Assembly (NCBI RefSeq): GCF_021134715.1
Contig: NC_060022.1
Span: forward strand, 3,291,001-3,355,000
Direction of reading: 5' to 3'
Length of the DNA: 64,000 nt
Source: Daphnia pulex
Lineage: Eukaryota > Arthropoda > Branchiopoda > Diplostraca > Daphniidae
The position numbers and the translations under genes are program-made. Numbering within the stretch: position 1 is the first letter of the stretch; each line of letters opens with the position of its first letter. Shown piece by piece: positions 1-13,200 of this stretch. The notes below the pieces were generated by a model that worked only from the letters and a program-made list of their open reading frames with translations, ran no database searches and was not told where the DNA came from.

Positions 1-1131
1 TCTTGGAACCTGGTATCAAACAGTTATAAATCACTGATTAGAAATACATATAGAAATTATTTAAAAAAAAGTTCAACTTCCATTTCTTTCTTAAATTTGT
101 GAAACGAGAAGTTTGCCTCAAACAGAGATGACTCTGTCTTGAGTTCAGGCAATATGCACAACATAAAGTGCCATTTTGGATTTGTTGGCGTATATCTGAC
201 ACAATTGAGTCAGAATGGACATGCAATTGACATGCATCTGTCTTCCAATATTACACTGATTTGGTACTTGGTGGGCATTGAACTAGTTTTGGAAATGGTT
301 ACACAATTTAAGACTTTAAATACCCAAGCATTTCACAGAGAACATATGTCACTTTACAGCTTTATCCGTTAAGGTTTAACATATAGTTAGTAAGTAACCA
401 TCCAACTACATCGTATTGAAACACCAAACTGATCCTTTCAATCTGATCAATTTTATTAGAGTTGAGACTTGAGAGTTGAGACTATGACTTTTACACTTCC
501 ATTCATGAATGCCATTCTTAATAACCAAGAACCTTCCAGTACTATGTGCAAAGTTGCAAACGTTCAATGGATGATGGACTAAAAAAAAGCGTTACAGAAG
601 CTTGCGTACAGCACATTAAGTCGCAGTATACGTTTCAACGATTCGAATCCTAAAATTACAGTCTTACATTCTTATGGTTTCACTAACAACAATACTTTTA
701 CATACTACTGAATGCTTCTCTTAGTTCTTTCATGATAAATATTTCTTTTTCTTACTTCATTACTTCGTTCGTCTTGATGGTCTCCATTCTCGAACTTGAA
801 TGACATTTACATATTTTGGTTGTGCTTTGTGCAACATTGCCAGATTTTATATTAATAATGCTGCCCAGTGCCCACCAAGAGGCGACTGATATTTTGTTTT
901 ACCGCTGTGGTTTTGCTGTGATGTGATTATTTAATTAAAACGAGTAGAGAACGTAAGAACAAAGCGGAACAAGGAGATGAGCAATAGAAGCGGATTCAAT
1001 CACGTGAACCATAGACAGTGTAAATCAACGCATACTTAAACATCACGATGAGAATTTTCCTTTTTGTATTATGTAACCTTTATAATGATGTGCTGTGTTA
1101 AGCGGTAATTTAAAAAAAAAAATGTAAACAT
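1..1131. other. Non-coding flank downstream of CREBZF
   Basis: No convincing coding exon was found on either strand. The ORFs here are short, lack recognisable domains and have no supporting splice sites. Part of it is probably 3' UTR of the minus-strand CREBZF-like gene; a reverse-strand AATAAA (TTTATT) lies near 449. Nothing else can be supported. Confidence 0.5.
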
Positions 1132-2337
1132 CTAACGGACATTCAGGATCCAAGCCAATTCGATGGAGCCGCTGAGCTCTACAAACCATCTGTTCAAAAT
1201 GAAAATGCACGAATTACTAAGAGTGAATTTCTTGTTAATTTTGAATATTTTACCAAGGCAAGCGTCGTTATTCCTGTCAATGGAACACTCGGAACACTTT
1301 TCCACGGAGATGCGTTGATGTCTGTCAAGGTGGACGCAAATCCCTCCGGATCTTTTCTGCTGGCCGGTGGATGAAGATGCAACTGGCTTTCTATTGTATT
1401 TCGACGGATCCAGGTTACTTGTAAATCGTAGATTGCCGATGCTCTTCAGACCGGACAAAACGGTTGATAACGAGCTATCATTGGCCAGAACACTTTTGAG
1501 GTAGTAAACTTCCTCTTCCAGTGTCGTGACGCGATGGCGCAGCTTTCCATTATCGGATTCCAGATGGGTGTTATCTTTGGTTAGCTTATCGCATTGTTTT
1601 TCCATTTCATCCATGAGAGCCTTCTTCTTTTCACGATTCCTTTTGGCGATAATGGCATTTTTACGACTCTTCTCGAACGCAGGATCCTCCGAAGGATTTT
1701 CCTCGTAGCGTCGTCTCTTTTTCCGTCCGTTGCTGTTGTTATTGTAGGGGCTGTCGTCCGCATCGTCGTAACTGCCGCCACTCATCACACTCTGCGCCGA
1801 CATGTGACGTTTGCGACCGCTTTTGTTGGCGTTCTCCGACTGGCTGCAGAACGAATTGTCATCTTCACTGAGGACTAGAGAGACACGTTGCGAGGCGTTG
1901 CGAGTCCGGCGAAGGCCCACACGGCCGGCCACGGGAATATTATCTTGGGCGAGATGGGTCTCGACGGTCGACTGGTAAATTTCATCCACCGTACACGGAT
2001 GGGCTTCGACCAAGCTCTGATCAACCAATTCCAACGAGGAGCAAATGTCGTTCAAATCCTCCGTTTCCTCGTCTTTGGGAAAGAAACTGAAGCCATTGAG
2101 ACTAATGTATTGTGGGCCGGCCTCGGCTTCGCCCGATCTGTTTTCTCTCTGCCGACGATCCAAGAAGGTGATATCCTCTCCCCAAACCAATGGACTCTTA
2201 CTCTTGTTATTGTCACTTGTTTTACTGGCAACGCCAACGTTGCTGTTTGGCTGGTCGGGGTAAACTTCAGTCGGAGCTTCTTTATGGGCAGGACCCACAG
2301 GATCCTCATAATCAAAGTGCGATCGTATGCTCGACAT
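1132..2337 (-). CDS. CREBZF: CREBZF/Zhangfei-like bZIP transcription factor
   Basis: Nuclear bZIP regulator, 401 aa if read as one exon. The N-terminal half is acidic and serine rich. The basic region (KNAIIAKRNREKKK) runs into a leucine zipper that ends YYLKSVLAND. After it comes the block GGICVHLDRHQRISVEKCSEC, which resembles the Cys/His tail of vertebrate CREBZF; this tail and the YLKSVLAN block are why I prefer CREBZF over CREBL2 or ATF4. The start is the ATG at 2337: a good acceptor (tttccacag) ends at 2364, so the 13 codons further upstream lie in or across a splice junction and a 5' non-coding exon is expected. The last 40 codons are AT rich and may hide an intron: donor at 1253, acceptor near 1190. 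The true C terminus may therefore be shorter. In the family these proteins act mostly as co-regulators with weak autonomous DNA binding; that role is inferred here. Confidence 0.85.
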   Translation of the reverse strand: MSSIRSHFDYEDPVGPAHKEAPTEVYPDQPNSNVGVASKTSDNNKSKSPLVWGEDITFLDRRQRENRSGEAEAGPQYISLNGFSFFPKDEETEDLNDICSSLELVDQSLVEAHPCTVDEIYQSTVETHLAQDNIPVAGRVGLRRTRNASQRVSLVLSEDDNSFCSQSENANKSGRKRHMSAQSVMSGGSYDDADDSPYNNNSNGRKKRRRYEENPSEDPAFEKSRKNAIIAKRNREKKKALMDEMEKQCDKLTKDNTHLESDNGKLRHRVTTLEEEVYYLKSVLANDSSLSTVLSGLKSIGNLRFTSNLDPSKYNRKPVASSSTGQQKRSGGICVHLDRHQRISVEKCSECSIDRNNDACLGKIFKINKKFTLSNSCIFILNRWFVELSGSIELAWILNVR

Positions 2338-2399
2338 TTCTCGTTCATATTCAAGAAAAGGCGCTGTGGAAACCAAAATGAAAAATGTTCCGAGAATTA

Positions 2400-4218
2400 A
2401 TCTCTGACAAAGTTAAGCATATGATGCAATAGGTGCCCTCGGCAATCAACAACAGAGTATTTGAGATGATTTCGGTTACTAAAAAAATGAGTTAAAATCT
2501 TTGAATCTTTGAATAATTACAGTTGGAAATTTGAGAGAAATCCGGCAACGCTTTCATCACAATGCAGGCGTCCATTGAATATTGTTGATTAAATGCTCGT
2601 TTGGACATAAATTAAATTCAGAACGACGTGATTATGAAACTAAATAAAAAGATTCGAGGGGAAATGTCGAACAACAACACCAACTCAGTTGCAGTCGCAT
2701 ACGGAGAGCAGTGGAACGATCGACCTTTCTCTGCGATTGCAATTTTTGAACTGAACTGTTTGTACGGGCGCACAGAGCCATAACAACACTATCTCCAACT
2801 ACTAGTACACAGAACTTGGGTCATAAGCTCCAGGCCGATGAATCAGGTCATCTCTTTCTACCTCTAGTCGACTCCAGCCAATCTCGACGGCCCGTTTCTC
2901 ACCACTTGGGAATTGTGGGTTGAAAGGAGCCCTAAGATGGGCCAGCCATCCGTTAACGCTTGAGCGTTTTGGCTATTTATCGCAAAAGCGTTTGTCGAGT
3001 TCTGTGGAAGTGAAATTGCGCTGAATCCTTAATTGATCCCAGTGCGGCTTTGTCGCTTGTTGTTTTCTTCGTCGCCCTGCAGCTTCCAGCGATAGAGCCG
3101 TGCATCCATCAAATTTCTCAGAACGACTCTAAAGGAGGCCAGACGTCACATGCAATAATTTCGGAAGAAGCAGCAAAGATGTGAAACCTTCAAATAACCT
3201 TGGTTTATTCTTGTTCTTGCTCTTTTTTCAAGTTCTCCGAAGAGGAATTTCATGCGAGTACTACACCCAAAAATGATCTAGAAATACGATCGATGTACAG
3301 TAACGCGGAATGTCAACCATGAAATTGGGTTTTCTAGTGTATTACAAGCACCTTTTTGTTTCCATTATATTAGGGCTTTAGTCATTGGCAGCTGAGACTA
3401 GCTGCCATATTTGCCAATCGGTTACACAGTTTCAGAATCATATCTTTTTTTAAAAATGTCGATTTCTATCAAATGTATACTGTATAGGTTGTTAAAATCG
3501 TTTTAGTTTCTAAATATGCCTTCAACAATAGAAGTGAATCACTTTAAAACCACACTTTTCTGTTTTGTTTTTCTTGTGTCAATTTTTGGGATTTTTTTTT
3601 TAAATCTTTTTGTTTTTCGTAACAAGGAATGTAAAGTATAAAGAAACGCCCGCTGTTTTCTTGCTGGGCAGACAGAGAAAGAGAGAGAAAAAAACAGGTC
3701 TGAATTCTCTGGTAAAAAAGAATTAACAATGATAGTGAAGGCCATTGCGTCTTGATTATAATGAATATACAAAAATAGGCACACTTGTCCTCGGATCCTA
3801 ATTGATGTGAAGCTGCCCACTGCCCAGCAAAAGAAGGAAAAATATCAACATGAAAGTAATGTATCATTCTGAAGCAATTTGGATGATAAAAAAATGTAAT
3901 TATAATTATATAAGGCCGCTGCCCTCCTATTCCGAATGGCTTCATCCTATCTTGTTCTCTCTTCTTTTTAAAATCGTTTAGCAAAAACATAGAAAATGGT
4001 CGGGACGAAGGAATCAGTATTTTAGCATCTAACCCAAACCTATGTAACATATGTGTTGCTTCGGTGTATGTTTAAGGGTGACGACTTTGTATCGTGCGAT
4101 CCCTGGTTAATTATTTTAGCACCGTTAAAAAAAACTAGGCATGGAGAAGAAGGCGAGATGGTGAAGCTTTTTTAAAAAATTAATAGCCAGCTGCTTCCAG
4201 TTGTATCGCACACTTTTT
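2400..4218. other. Intergenic region between CREBZF-like gene and hillarin 3' end
   Basis: It holds the presumed promoter and 5' non-coding exon(s) of the CREBZF-like gene (2.4-3.3 kb) and the presumed hillarin 3' UTR (toward 4.2 kb). The two overlapping minus-strand ORFs at 3539-4050 are low-complexity Phe/Lys-rich reads of AT-rich DNA and were not accepted as genes. Confidence 0.4.
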
Positions 4219-7200
4219 TTAAACCTGGTTGCGCTTAGAAGAGTTGATCAGATATTTACAGCAATGAGTCAACAGGTGCTTCTCGTTGCTCTGCTCGGCA
4301 TTGTTGCCGCTGCTGTTTCCCATCGAATTGACTTCGCGCGTGTAAATGTCCATGCCGTATTGGCCCTCCTCGGGGAAACTGATTTTGAATGTGACCAGAT
4401 CGCCCGTCACGTAGTGCGTGGCGTATTTGGCCAGCCGCTTCTCTTCCGATCCGTTTTTGTGGAGAGTCGCCATAAAGTCGGTCAGCGGTCGGGACATGCG
4501 GAATTGGCATTCCAACTCACGGCCGGCAAAGATCAAGGCGTCCTGATGGGTGATGGGCACCAGGCCGAAGAGACGCGTCGCCTTCATCGGCCCCCACTCA
4601 CCGCTGGCGCAGTCCGGCAAGGGCACCATGACCGTCTGAAGGTCCTCGCAAACAATTTTGAACTTGCAAACGCTCTTGAATTTCATGGGCTCGCCCGTCA
4701 GGTACTCGCGCGGTGTCACCGCATTGGCGAATATGTCCAGCAGGAAGGCACCACTGCACGGGGCGTGGACTCGGAACGCCACCACATTTCCCACAACAGA
4801 CTAAGCACAAAATTAATTGAATTTTAAAAAGCTTATTATTTCGGCGTCGTGAGCAAAATATGTACCTGCATGACGAAGCGCTTCAAGCTAATAGTCTCAA
4901 ACGTATCGGTATCATTGTCGTAGAATTTGAGGTTGTAATGGAAAATGAGACTGGCTTGCATGTTGGACGGCATGCCGATTCGGATGGTTACCGCTCCTGT
5001 CAAGAAAAAAGATGAAAATAAATAACGACTGCACATTAAGGAAAGCAAACGGTGACGCCGAGTATCGGGAAAAATAACAATTGGAATGATGGGTCGGCCG
5101 ACCCCTTTTTTGTTTGTACAAGGTGATGTAAGCAATCAATAAAGGGGGAAAACAAACGAAAAAAAGGTAATAATTACCGGTGGAATCTGTGACCATAACG
5201 GCCTTGGTATTTTCGTCTGGGAAGTAAAGTCCGTAGCGGAAGAAGAGTGAACGCACAAATGGAAGGTCTTCGAATTCTTTGAGCGTGATGGTGGTCTTAA
5301 GCAGTTGCCATTCCGACTGAAGAGGGAAAAACTCGTAGATGAATTCCTTGGGATCCGTCAAGAAATAATGGTCGTCGTACTCGTAACTGTAACACGAATA
5401 AAATTTCGATGAATTTTGTTTGGCAATTCCGGTGAATTGTTTCGATTGTCGCTTACCGAAGACTGTCGGATTTGCTCTTGCTTCCAGGTTTGGGCACTTC
5501 TTTAGCATTGACCAGATGGCGGGCGCCCCAGTTGCACTGGACGAAACGCCAGGCTCCGGCCACATAGACGGCGTTCCACGAATTGCGGAAGCGGTTGTCC
5601 TCGAAGCGCACGCCTGGCTGGTAGCCGGCCGATTTTGAATAGCCCTTGATGACAACGCAATGCAAACCGGCGTAGCTGCATTATTTCCCCATACCGGAAA
5701 AGCGAAATTTTCGTTAATACAATGTGTTGACGTGACAGTCTCAGATACAGTATATATTTCTCTCCTCATACCTGCAAATGCGCTTGAACAGGACGTGGTA
5801 ACTTTCCGTGCCGTGTTTGATGCCTCTCAGCAGACCCATGGGTGTGTCGGTGCGAACCGTGTCGTCAAATTGCATCGTATTCAAATTCTTCACCGTGATC
5901 CACCGGAAAATCGTTCTATCAAAAAAAGGGAAAATGTCGTTGACTTTTCATTTCTTTTTCCCCAACATTTTCTGATTTTTCTAAAAATTTAATTATACCT
6001 GGCTTTCTCGACGTCTGATCCGCATCGTCCGATCAACATCCGGACGAGGTCCGTGAATGTTTTTTGATCTTCTTGCGCCACCTGCATCCAACCAAACGAT
6101 AACAAAATATTAAAAAAGAAAACGTATTGGAATGAATGGGTAATAGGTTATTCAACGTTGATCATCGACCGTGACTTTGTCGACCAATTCAAACGACTTT
6201 GCAACAACTTCCGTAATTGCCAACCAGGTATAACGAAAGTGCGGCCACCGAGTCTACATTTTGAATTGATATTACCGTATTACGGTATTATTGTCATCTG
6301 TCTCTCTCGTCTGTTTGTACAATATCACATTCAAAATTCGTTTTCAAAGTCGGCCAACTTTTCAAAGACGCCACTCGATGACTTCAGTTTCTATCCGTTA
6401 AAATCTATTATCCCTGGGCAACGATTGTCACGCTAACAGAGTTCATAGAAGAAAAGTCTCTTTTTACAAAGCCCATTGATTGACATTTGTTTAAGCGACA
6501 TCAAATGTTTAAAGGAGAACTATAGGAAATGTTACCGAGATGGCGATCTGGTCGATGTCTGCGAAGACAAGAGGATTGTGATAGATGTCGGTCTTGGCGA
6601 CGCCCGGCGGCTGAGGTGCTGGCGGATTGCTCGGGTAAGGAAAGAGTTCTTCCGTCTGGTAGTCATCGTCGATGTAGAGGCTCTCGGCGCGCATAAACTC
6701 GGAGCGCTTCTCGTTGATTAGATTCATCATCTCTTTGCTTTGCTTTTCCACCAGCGCTGCCGTCGCCGCCCTGAAATTTACATTTGATTTCAAGCAAAAT
6801 GATAGTTGAAATACGTAAGAAGAATTAAAATTCTCAGATGGATTAAGGGCAACAAGTCAGCTGATCAAGCCGATCCCGTTATACACAGCTAGTTCTTTTG
6901 ATCTCCCCCGAAACCAAATAATCCGATTCTCTCGTTCCTTCTTAGCACGGACGCTATTTTCGCATGACTCGGGGACATATTGTCAAACACAAAAACCAAA
7001 ATTTAAAAAGACGTTGCACGCGATGCTCCGGGAGACGTTTTCCAACCAATTACCAGAAACCGGAAAAGGTCCTACATAATAAAAGAATGCTAATCGGAGG
7101 AGGATGGTGAAATGGGAGAGCTGCTGGGATAATAGAAATGGAACGCGATAATCAAAATCCCCATGGCAAAACACGAGACATTTTTTCTTTCTTTCCGTGG

Positions 7201-10200
7201 TTATTCCATTTCCACTGGGCTGATCAGCAGGTTCAATGAAATCAATTCTTAATGCCAAATGCGTAGCATTTCAAATTTTTCGGGGGAAGCGGCTGCATTA
7301 AACCAATAATAACAAGGAAACGGCCAACTAGCAGCTTGCAGCTTGTATAGTCCCAAGGCTGCGCGTTGCATGTGTTTGTATAATAGATGTATACTACGTA
7401 AAGTACGTATATATGTATGTATGTTTTACCGTTCATGTTCCAGGAGTTTTCGGGTGAGCGATTCCTTTTTCTTGTCACGGCGGACGGTCAGGTTCTTCTC
7501 GAGATCCTCGCGCTCCTTTTGCAGTCTCAGCGTCAGCACTTTTTGCTCGTCGGGCTTTTTCCGTTTGTTGGCCAGCTCCCGCTCGAACCGTGACGTCAAC
7601 TTCTCCAGCTCCTTCTCCCACTCTTCCTGTTGATTGCAAAATTCACAGCCGTAAAAAAACAAACCATTGGTCGTGACGGTGCCGTATCATCTTATATAAC
7701 ATTAGACTAAAGTAAAGATCTTTCGACCTCTTGTTTTTTTCTCTTATCGCCCGTCTTTGGTTGAGTTTGGGTATTGAATTTGGACACAAATAAATCTAGA
7801 CGACGGGAAGAGAATGTCAATTGAACGAACGTGACAAAATGAGCTGATGGCGCCACTATTGACGGCAATCGTCATGAAACGACAGCACGGCACCATTTCC
7901 TTGTTGTTGTTGTTTTTATTTTTATTTTTTTTTTGAAATGTCAAGAGAGACATAGAGAAAGGAGGAGATGATAACGTTAGGAAAGTCATCATCCGCGTCC
8001 CACTTGCTGTTTAGCCGTTATCTTGCTACACATCGAATCCGCTGGATATTATAAGATGTTATTATCTATTGCGTTTCGCTATTTAGTTTAGAGAGCACTC
8101 GACCATGCTACCGGCGTCTACTTTAGTGGGTTTTTTTCTTTTTTCTTGTGTTCTTATAGTTTTACTCTTTTTTATTTGTTTGTTTTGTTTGTTGCATATC
8201 TCTTCTCAATTCTAAATTTCTTGCCAACAACCAACAGCCGGCGACGCTAGTGGCAAAACACTTACCCGAAATTCTTCCTTGAATTTGAATTCCTCTTCTT
8301 CGCGTTGCCGCGCGAATTTGCGGTACAAGTCGTCCTCTTCTTTGCGGTGTTTCATCTCCAATCGAACTTGAGTGTCTTTGTCCTGGCAAAAAAAAGGAAC
8401 AAAAGAAAATGAACAGAAAATCATTAACGGTGCTTTGGTGAATATTTACTGTTTGCATTTATAGACAACACACACGCGGTCGTGTACACACACAAAGTCC
8501 TCTCACCGAATTGCATTACATGGCCGTGTGAAAAGAATCTTATACGGTTCATTGGATACTGATCAAATAGTTATGACGCCAAATCGTCGGTGCGAGGAAA
8601 AAGTACAGGGAAACATAACGGGAGTAATATCAGCTTTAGTACTTTAAGATAAAAAGCAACGTCAGCCTGTACTAGTATGCACTCTCGGCTACTGGATAAA
8701 TAGACCGTCTAACGGTATAAGTAGATGAGGTTAAATCAAATTCCTGGAGGGATCATATACTTTGCAAGATATGAACATAAAAACCCGGGGAAAAATTTGC
8801 AAAAATCAAACATGAGCAAGTCCATCGAATATGATCACAAGCGAAGCGGTTGGGAAAAAGTGTCGCGCGCATGCGCATTTCTGTCATTACACAACAGCAG
8901 AGATCTTGCGTAAGACGTGAATCACCGCAGTGCCATGTAAAGGATTTTTGTTTTTTCTTTTGTATTTTCGGGAAGACTGGGACAATGAGCCAACGACCGC
9001 GGGAAGTCTCTCGAATTTTTTCTCCCACACTAATGCATTCCTCTCTCTTTTCATTTTCTCCTCCTCGTCGTACATATCGTACGTGCACATCCGACAGGAG
9101 TTTAGAATTTAATTTTTATTAGTGCGCACAAGTCGTCGGGTTGCGGCCCTGGTTGTATAAGACAGCCGGCGAGAGTCTTTGACTTTCCTCTCTGGTAATT
9201 TCCAGCTCAGAGAGTATTATGATTTATACGGTAGACATTATACGGTAATTGTTTCCAGTAAAGACCCTGTAAATTCTATTATTCCTCCTTACAGTTTTGC
9301 GGCGAGATTCTCGGAAGACAAACTCCGGCTGTACAAGGCTCAACAATGACCTCATTATACCTGAAAAGGCATATTAAATCATCTAATTGAAGAAGAAGAG
9401 AGAGAAAACGCATTCCCCAAAGAGAGGGTTTTCCGACTTTTCCCATCGACATAATTTAACCCTAAACTCATTCGACTGCTGAAGCCTCACGCAAAAAGAT
9501 TATGGGCCTACATATCGTGAAATCCAATTTCCTGTCAGGTCGTATAACTTTAAGACCGATACTACATCTTTGGCTTCGAGGCGCAAAATTCCCCTAATCG
9601 CCGAGAAACGACGAAGCTCTAAAAGAAATTGCTAGTCAGTATATACTTGAGAAGATGATCCGTTACGCAGTGTGTGTGCATAGACGTGATGTTCGCATTA
9701 CTCCCCCCCGACAAACTAGACGTGAGAGTCCCGTTGCCTTCATTCAAATTCGGCCGATAATCATCATACTTCTCCTAGCCACGATTCATGAACTGCGCCC
9801 CAATCTGAAAAGCCTAATCAATAAATAACAGTAAAACATCAAAGCTGCCAGGGCAAAATGAAACAATCGCAGCAGCAGCAGAGTCTTTCAGAAAAAAAAT
9901 AAAATAAGACGGGTATACCTGGTTGTTTACTTTTTTTTCAATAATTTAAAAAAAAATTAGATATTTTTTTTGTCTTATTCGAAGGTAGTTAGAAAAGCCA
10001 CCTGTAAAGCGCTGAGACTGGAACAACGGCACATCAACGTGGCGACCGCAAAAAAGAAAAACGGCGCATTACAAGAAGAAAAAGAAGAAGAAAAAAAAAG
10101 AGTTGAATGGAAAGACCCCGTCGACATACATTCGAAAAAGGCCAGCAGCACGAAGAAGAGCTAGATATTCAATCGGTTCATTTCGGTGACGCAACACAAA

Positions 10201-13200
10201 CGGACCATACAGAAAACGATTGGAATCTCTCGCGGCGCCGCGGACGACGGCACACAGAAAGACCCAAACTGGGGATGAAACAATAAGGCGGTGCACAACG
10301 CGAAAAATAAAATAAAAAGGACCAGCAGGAAATGACCGTAAAAGGAGAATTTTTCAGGTTGGATTGATTCAATTCATAGGAGAGAAATAAGCGCCATCCT
10401 TATTTTATCAATACCCGTTGAATTTTCATTTTGCCGACAGGATTTGAAAATAAGGAGAGAAAGGAGCTACTATAGAGTGGAATGATATTATTATAAGTTG
10501 GTTCTAGTATTTATTTTTGTTTGGTGATTTCACCTTGTCCATCAATGGCGTTTCAACTTTGAATGCATTTAGGGCGTTGTCATCTGCGGGCGGGCCCTGA
10601 CGTCACGTACGTATGCAAAGTTGATGAATAACGCCGGCCAAATGGGTGCTAACCGACAAATCATCTCGATGTCTAACTAACTGTTTATAGTATACAACTA
10701 GGCGACTAGAAGTAAAACTGGATGACTCTGGTTCAAAAAACTTTTGGGCGAATTTCCGACCAACGTGATAAAAACCAAAGACAAAAGAAAAACGGCTGTT
10801 GGGTTTTCCTTTAAGGAATATCATTCAGGGTGGTGGGTGTAACACATTTTGTTGTTTTTTTTTTTAGCATGTCGTGTGATGGCGATTACCTTTTAAAATG
10901 AATCGCAAAAACTCGTAAAAGAAACGCAGAAACAGAAAAGACAAAACGGGCACAGAAACAAAAGATGACGCGATCTGTTTTCAGCCATCACGAACGATGG
11001 CGTGGATGGCCGACAAGAGAGAAGCAATACAAATTTGTTTTAATTTCTTTTCTCCTCTTTCGCAACAACGAATATGACCCGTCAAATTCTCGCGACCGTA
11101 TACAGACGGACGGACGGACAGCGGGACAGCCACACGGCGGCGTTCAGAATTCCCAACCGGAGGGAAAAGAAATGGCCACTTCAAACATCGAATTTCTTTT
11201 TACATCCAAACATGGAGACAGGGAGACACAGTGTAGTAATGTAGTATAACAATTGATCGCAAGCCGCGCGCGCGAGTTTCAAAAAGACCTTTGGCAACTC
11301 ACAGCTGCCGCCAATAAATTACATCAAAACAAAACAAAACAAAAGTCAACCAGTTATTTCGGGTCCCTCTTATTAATTGTTTAGCCTGAAAATAATACGT
11401 AAATATAATAAGAAGAGAGAAGCGAAATAATAGGAACGTCTTTTGGTTGGGAGTTTTCTGTTTTTAATAAGGCGTGATAGGAATTGAGACGAATCGGCAG
11501 CGTCCGTGCAAGTCTATCAAGAAGAAGAAGAAAGAAAAACACCGTAGTTGCCAGAGAGAAGCGAATCTCCTTGTATGGCCAACCGCAGCACACGAAAACA
11601 ATGGAATGAACGCGCACGAAAAAAAAAAAGAAAAATTCTCTGCGCTATAGCGCATAGTCTCGAAATGTTGTTGTAGCCGCGGGAAGTTTGGGGCGCGCTT
11701 AAGATGACGTCTATTCCCGACAGTTGGATTGGTTGATCGCCTTTATTGTCCAGAGAGAGAGAACAGAGAACCCACATAAGAAATGCAGTAGGCAGGTATA
11801 TAGACAGCACTCGAGGCAGGCGAGGTTCCATCACGTTTTGGCCTTTTTTCTCTTTTTCTCTTGGGGTTCCATCAACAATTTTCCTTCCTTTTGATTTTTC
11901 TTCTCTTTGGCTTTCCACCATATTCCTTGACTTCTTCTTCTTCGTTACGCAGGGCTCTCAGGTAATCATCAAGGCCGATGACCGTATAAGGTGTTGGCGT
12001 GGAGCAGCACACACACACAATAATACGACGGCCAGCCCAAAAGGAGAAAGTGGCGTCATCGTACTGGCTCCTATCTCTCCCTCCCTCTGTTACTTCTTTC
12101 GCATGTGCACATGTTTTTAAAATTATTATTCCGGTTTTTTCTTCATTTCTCACCTGGTCGTTGCTTTATTGTTCAACATTTTTATTCGAAATTTGCATAA
12201 GTCGCCGGCGCGGTCGGTCGTGCGGTTATCCAGCGGGAAAAATATCGCACGTCTCAGAAATGTTCACAAGAGATGAGGGAAGAGGAGACATTCCTTATAG
12301 CCATTAAGAAATGAAATAAAAAGAAAAGGATCGAATGAATGGAAGGAAAGAAAAGAGAAAGGCCGGAGACAGCAGCAGCATATTAGAAGAAGAAGAAGAA
12401 GGAGATGGATGGAATAAGATAAGAGGGTTGAAAGCAAAAGTCGTGTGTTTCAATAGAAAGTTGGTGGTTGGTTGGGGAGAGAGAGAAAAAGAGAAGAGAG
12501 AGAGAGAGACAAGGATAGCAAAAGGTAGACAACACATGCACAGGTGGAGCGACAGCAACATCCTGCCGTCGGCACGGAAGACAGCTGATTCTCTTTTTTT
12601 TGGTTTCCCTTTTGGGGTTTTTGTTGCCTCCATGTTCCCCTTCATTTTTTGTTTTCTTCCAATGGCATATTATTTGTCTTCTAAACAAACTACCCTCATA
12701 TTTTATCGTTGATGTGTGTATAGAGCCAAACGAAAACGAAACGGCCATCATCATCATTGTCTATGTAGCATAAGCAAGAGAAGCTGGCGAGTTGACCATC
12801 TGCGACGTCCACTATAACTTAATAGTATAAAATCTAGAGGTACCAAAATGGCGGCCCCCGAATTTTGTTTTGGGTATATCCAAATAAAATACGTAAAAGG
12901 ATTTTTCGGGAGACGGAGAACGAGACTAAATAGTTGTCCATCACCAAGCCGGAATTTGATTTAAAAAAAAAAAGAGAATAAATAATAAAAAAAGGAATGC
13001 TGCAAGTGAAAGTTGACATGGAAAATTCGACAAACTATACACGTTACACGACTGGGGGGAGAAACCGGCAATCTGTCAGCTCCTTTACTAGCGATACCTT
13101 TTTGAAGCAAAAACCAGAGACACCCAAAAAACAACCATGGAATGGATGTGTCTCGTGTGGTGACGCCATCGATTGCTATCTCTTTTTTGACTCGATCCCC

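Noticed and set aside
640-660. tRNA B-box-like GATTCGAATCC
   Set aside because: No A box or cloverleaf pairing in the surrounding sequence.
1888-2400. 170-aa plus-strand ORF
   Set aside because: Antisense to the CREBZF-like acidic region; no family similarity.
3544-4050. 168-aa minus-strand ORF
   Set aside because: Low-complexity Phe/Ile/Lys reading of AT-rich intergenic DNA, overlapping another such ORF; no splice context.
4201-4827. 208-aa plus-strand ORF
   Set aside because: Antisense shadow of the last hillarin exon; no domain in this strand.
12304-12757. Overlapping ORFs of 113-125 aa on both strands
   Set aside because: Produced by GA/CT purine-pyrimidine tracts inside the hillarin first intron.
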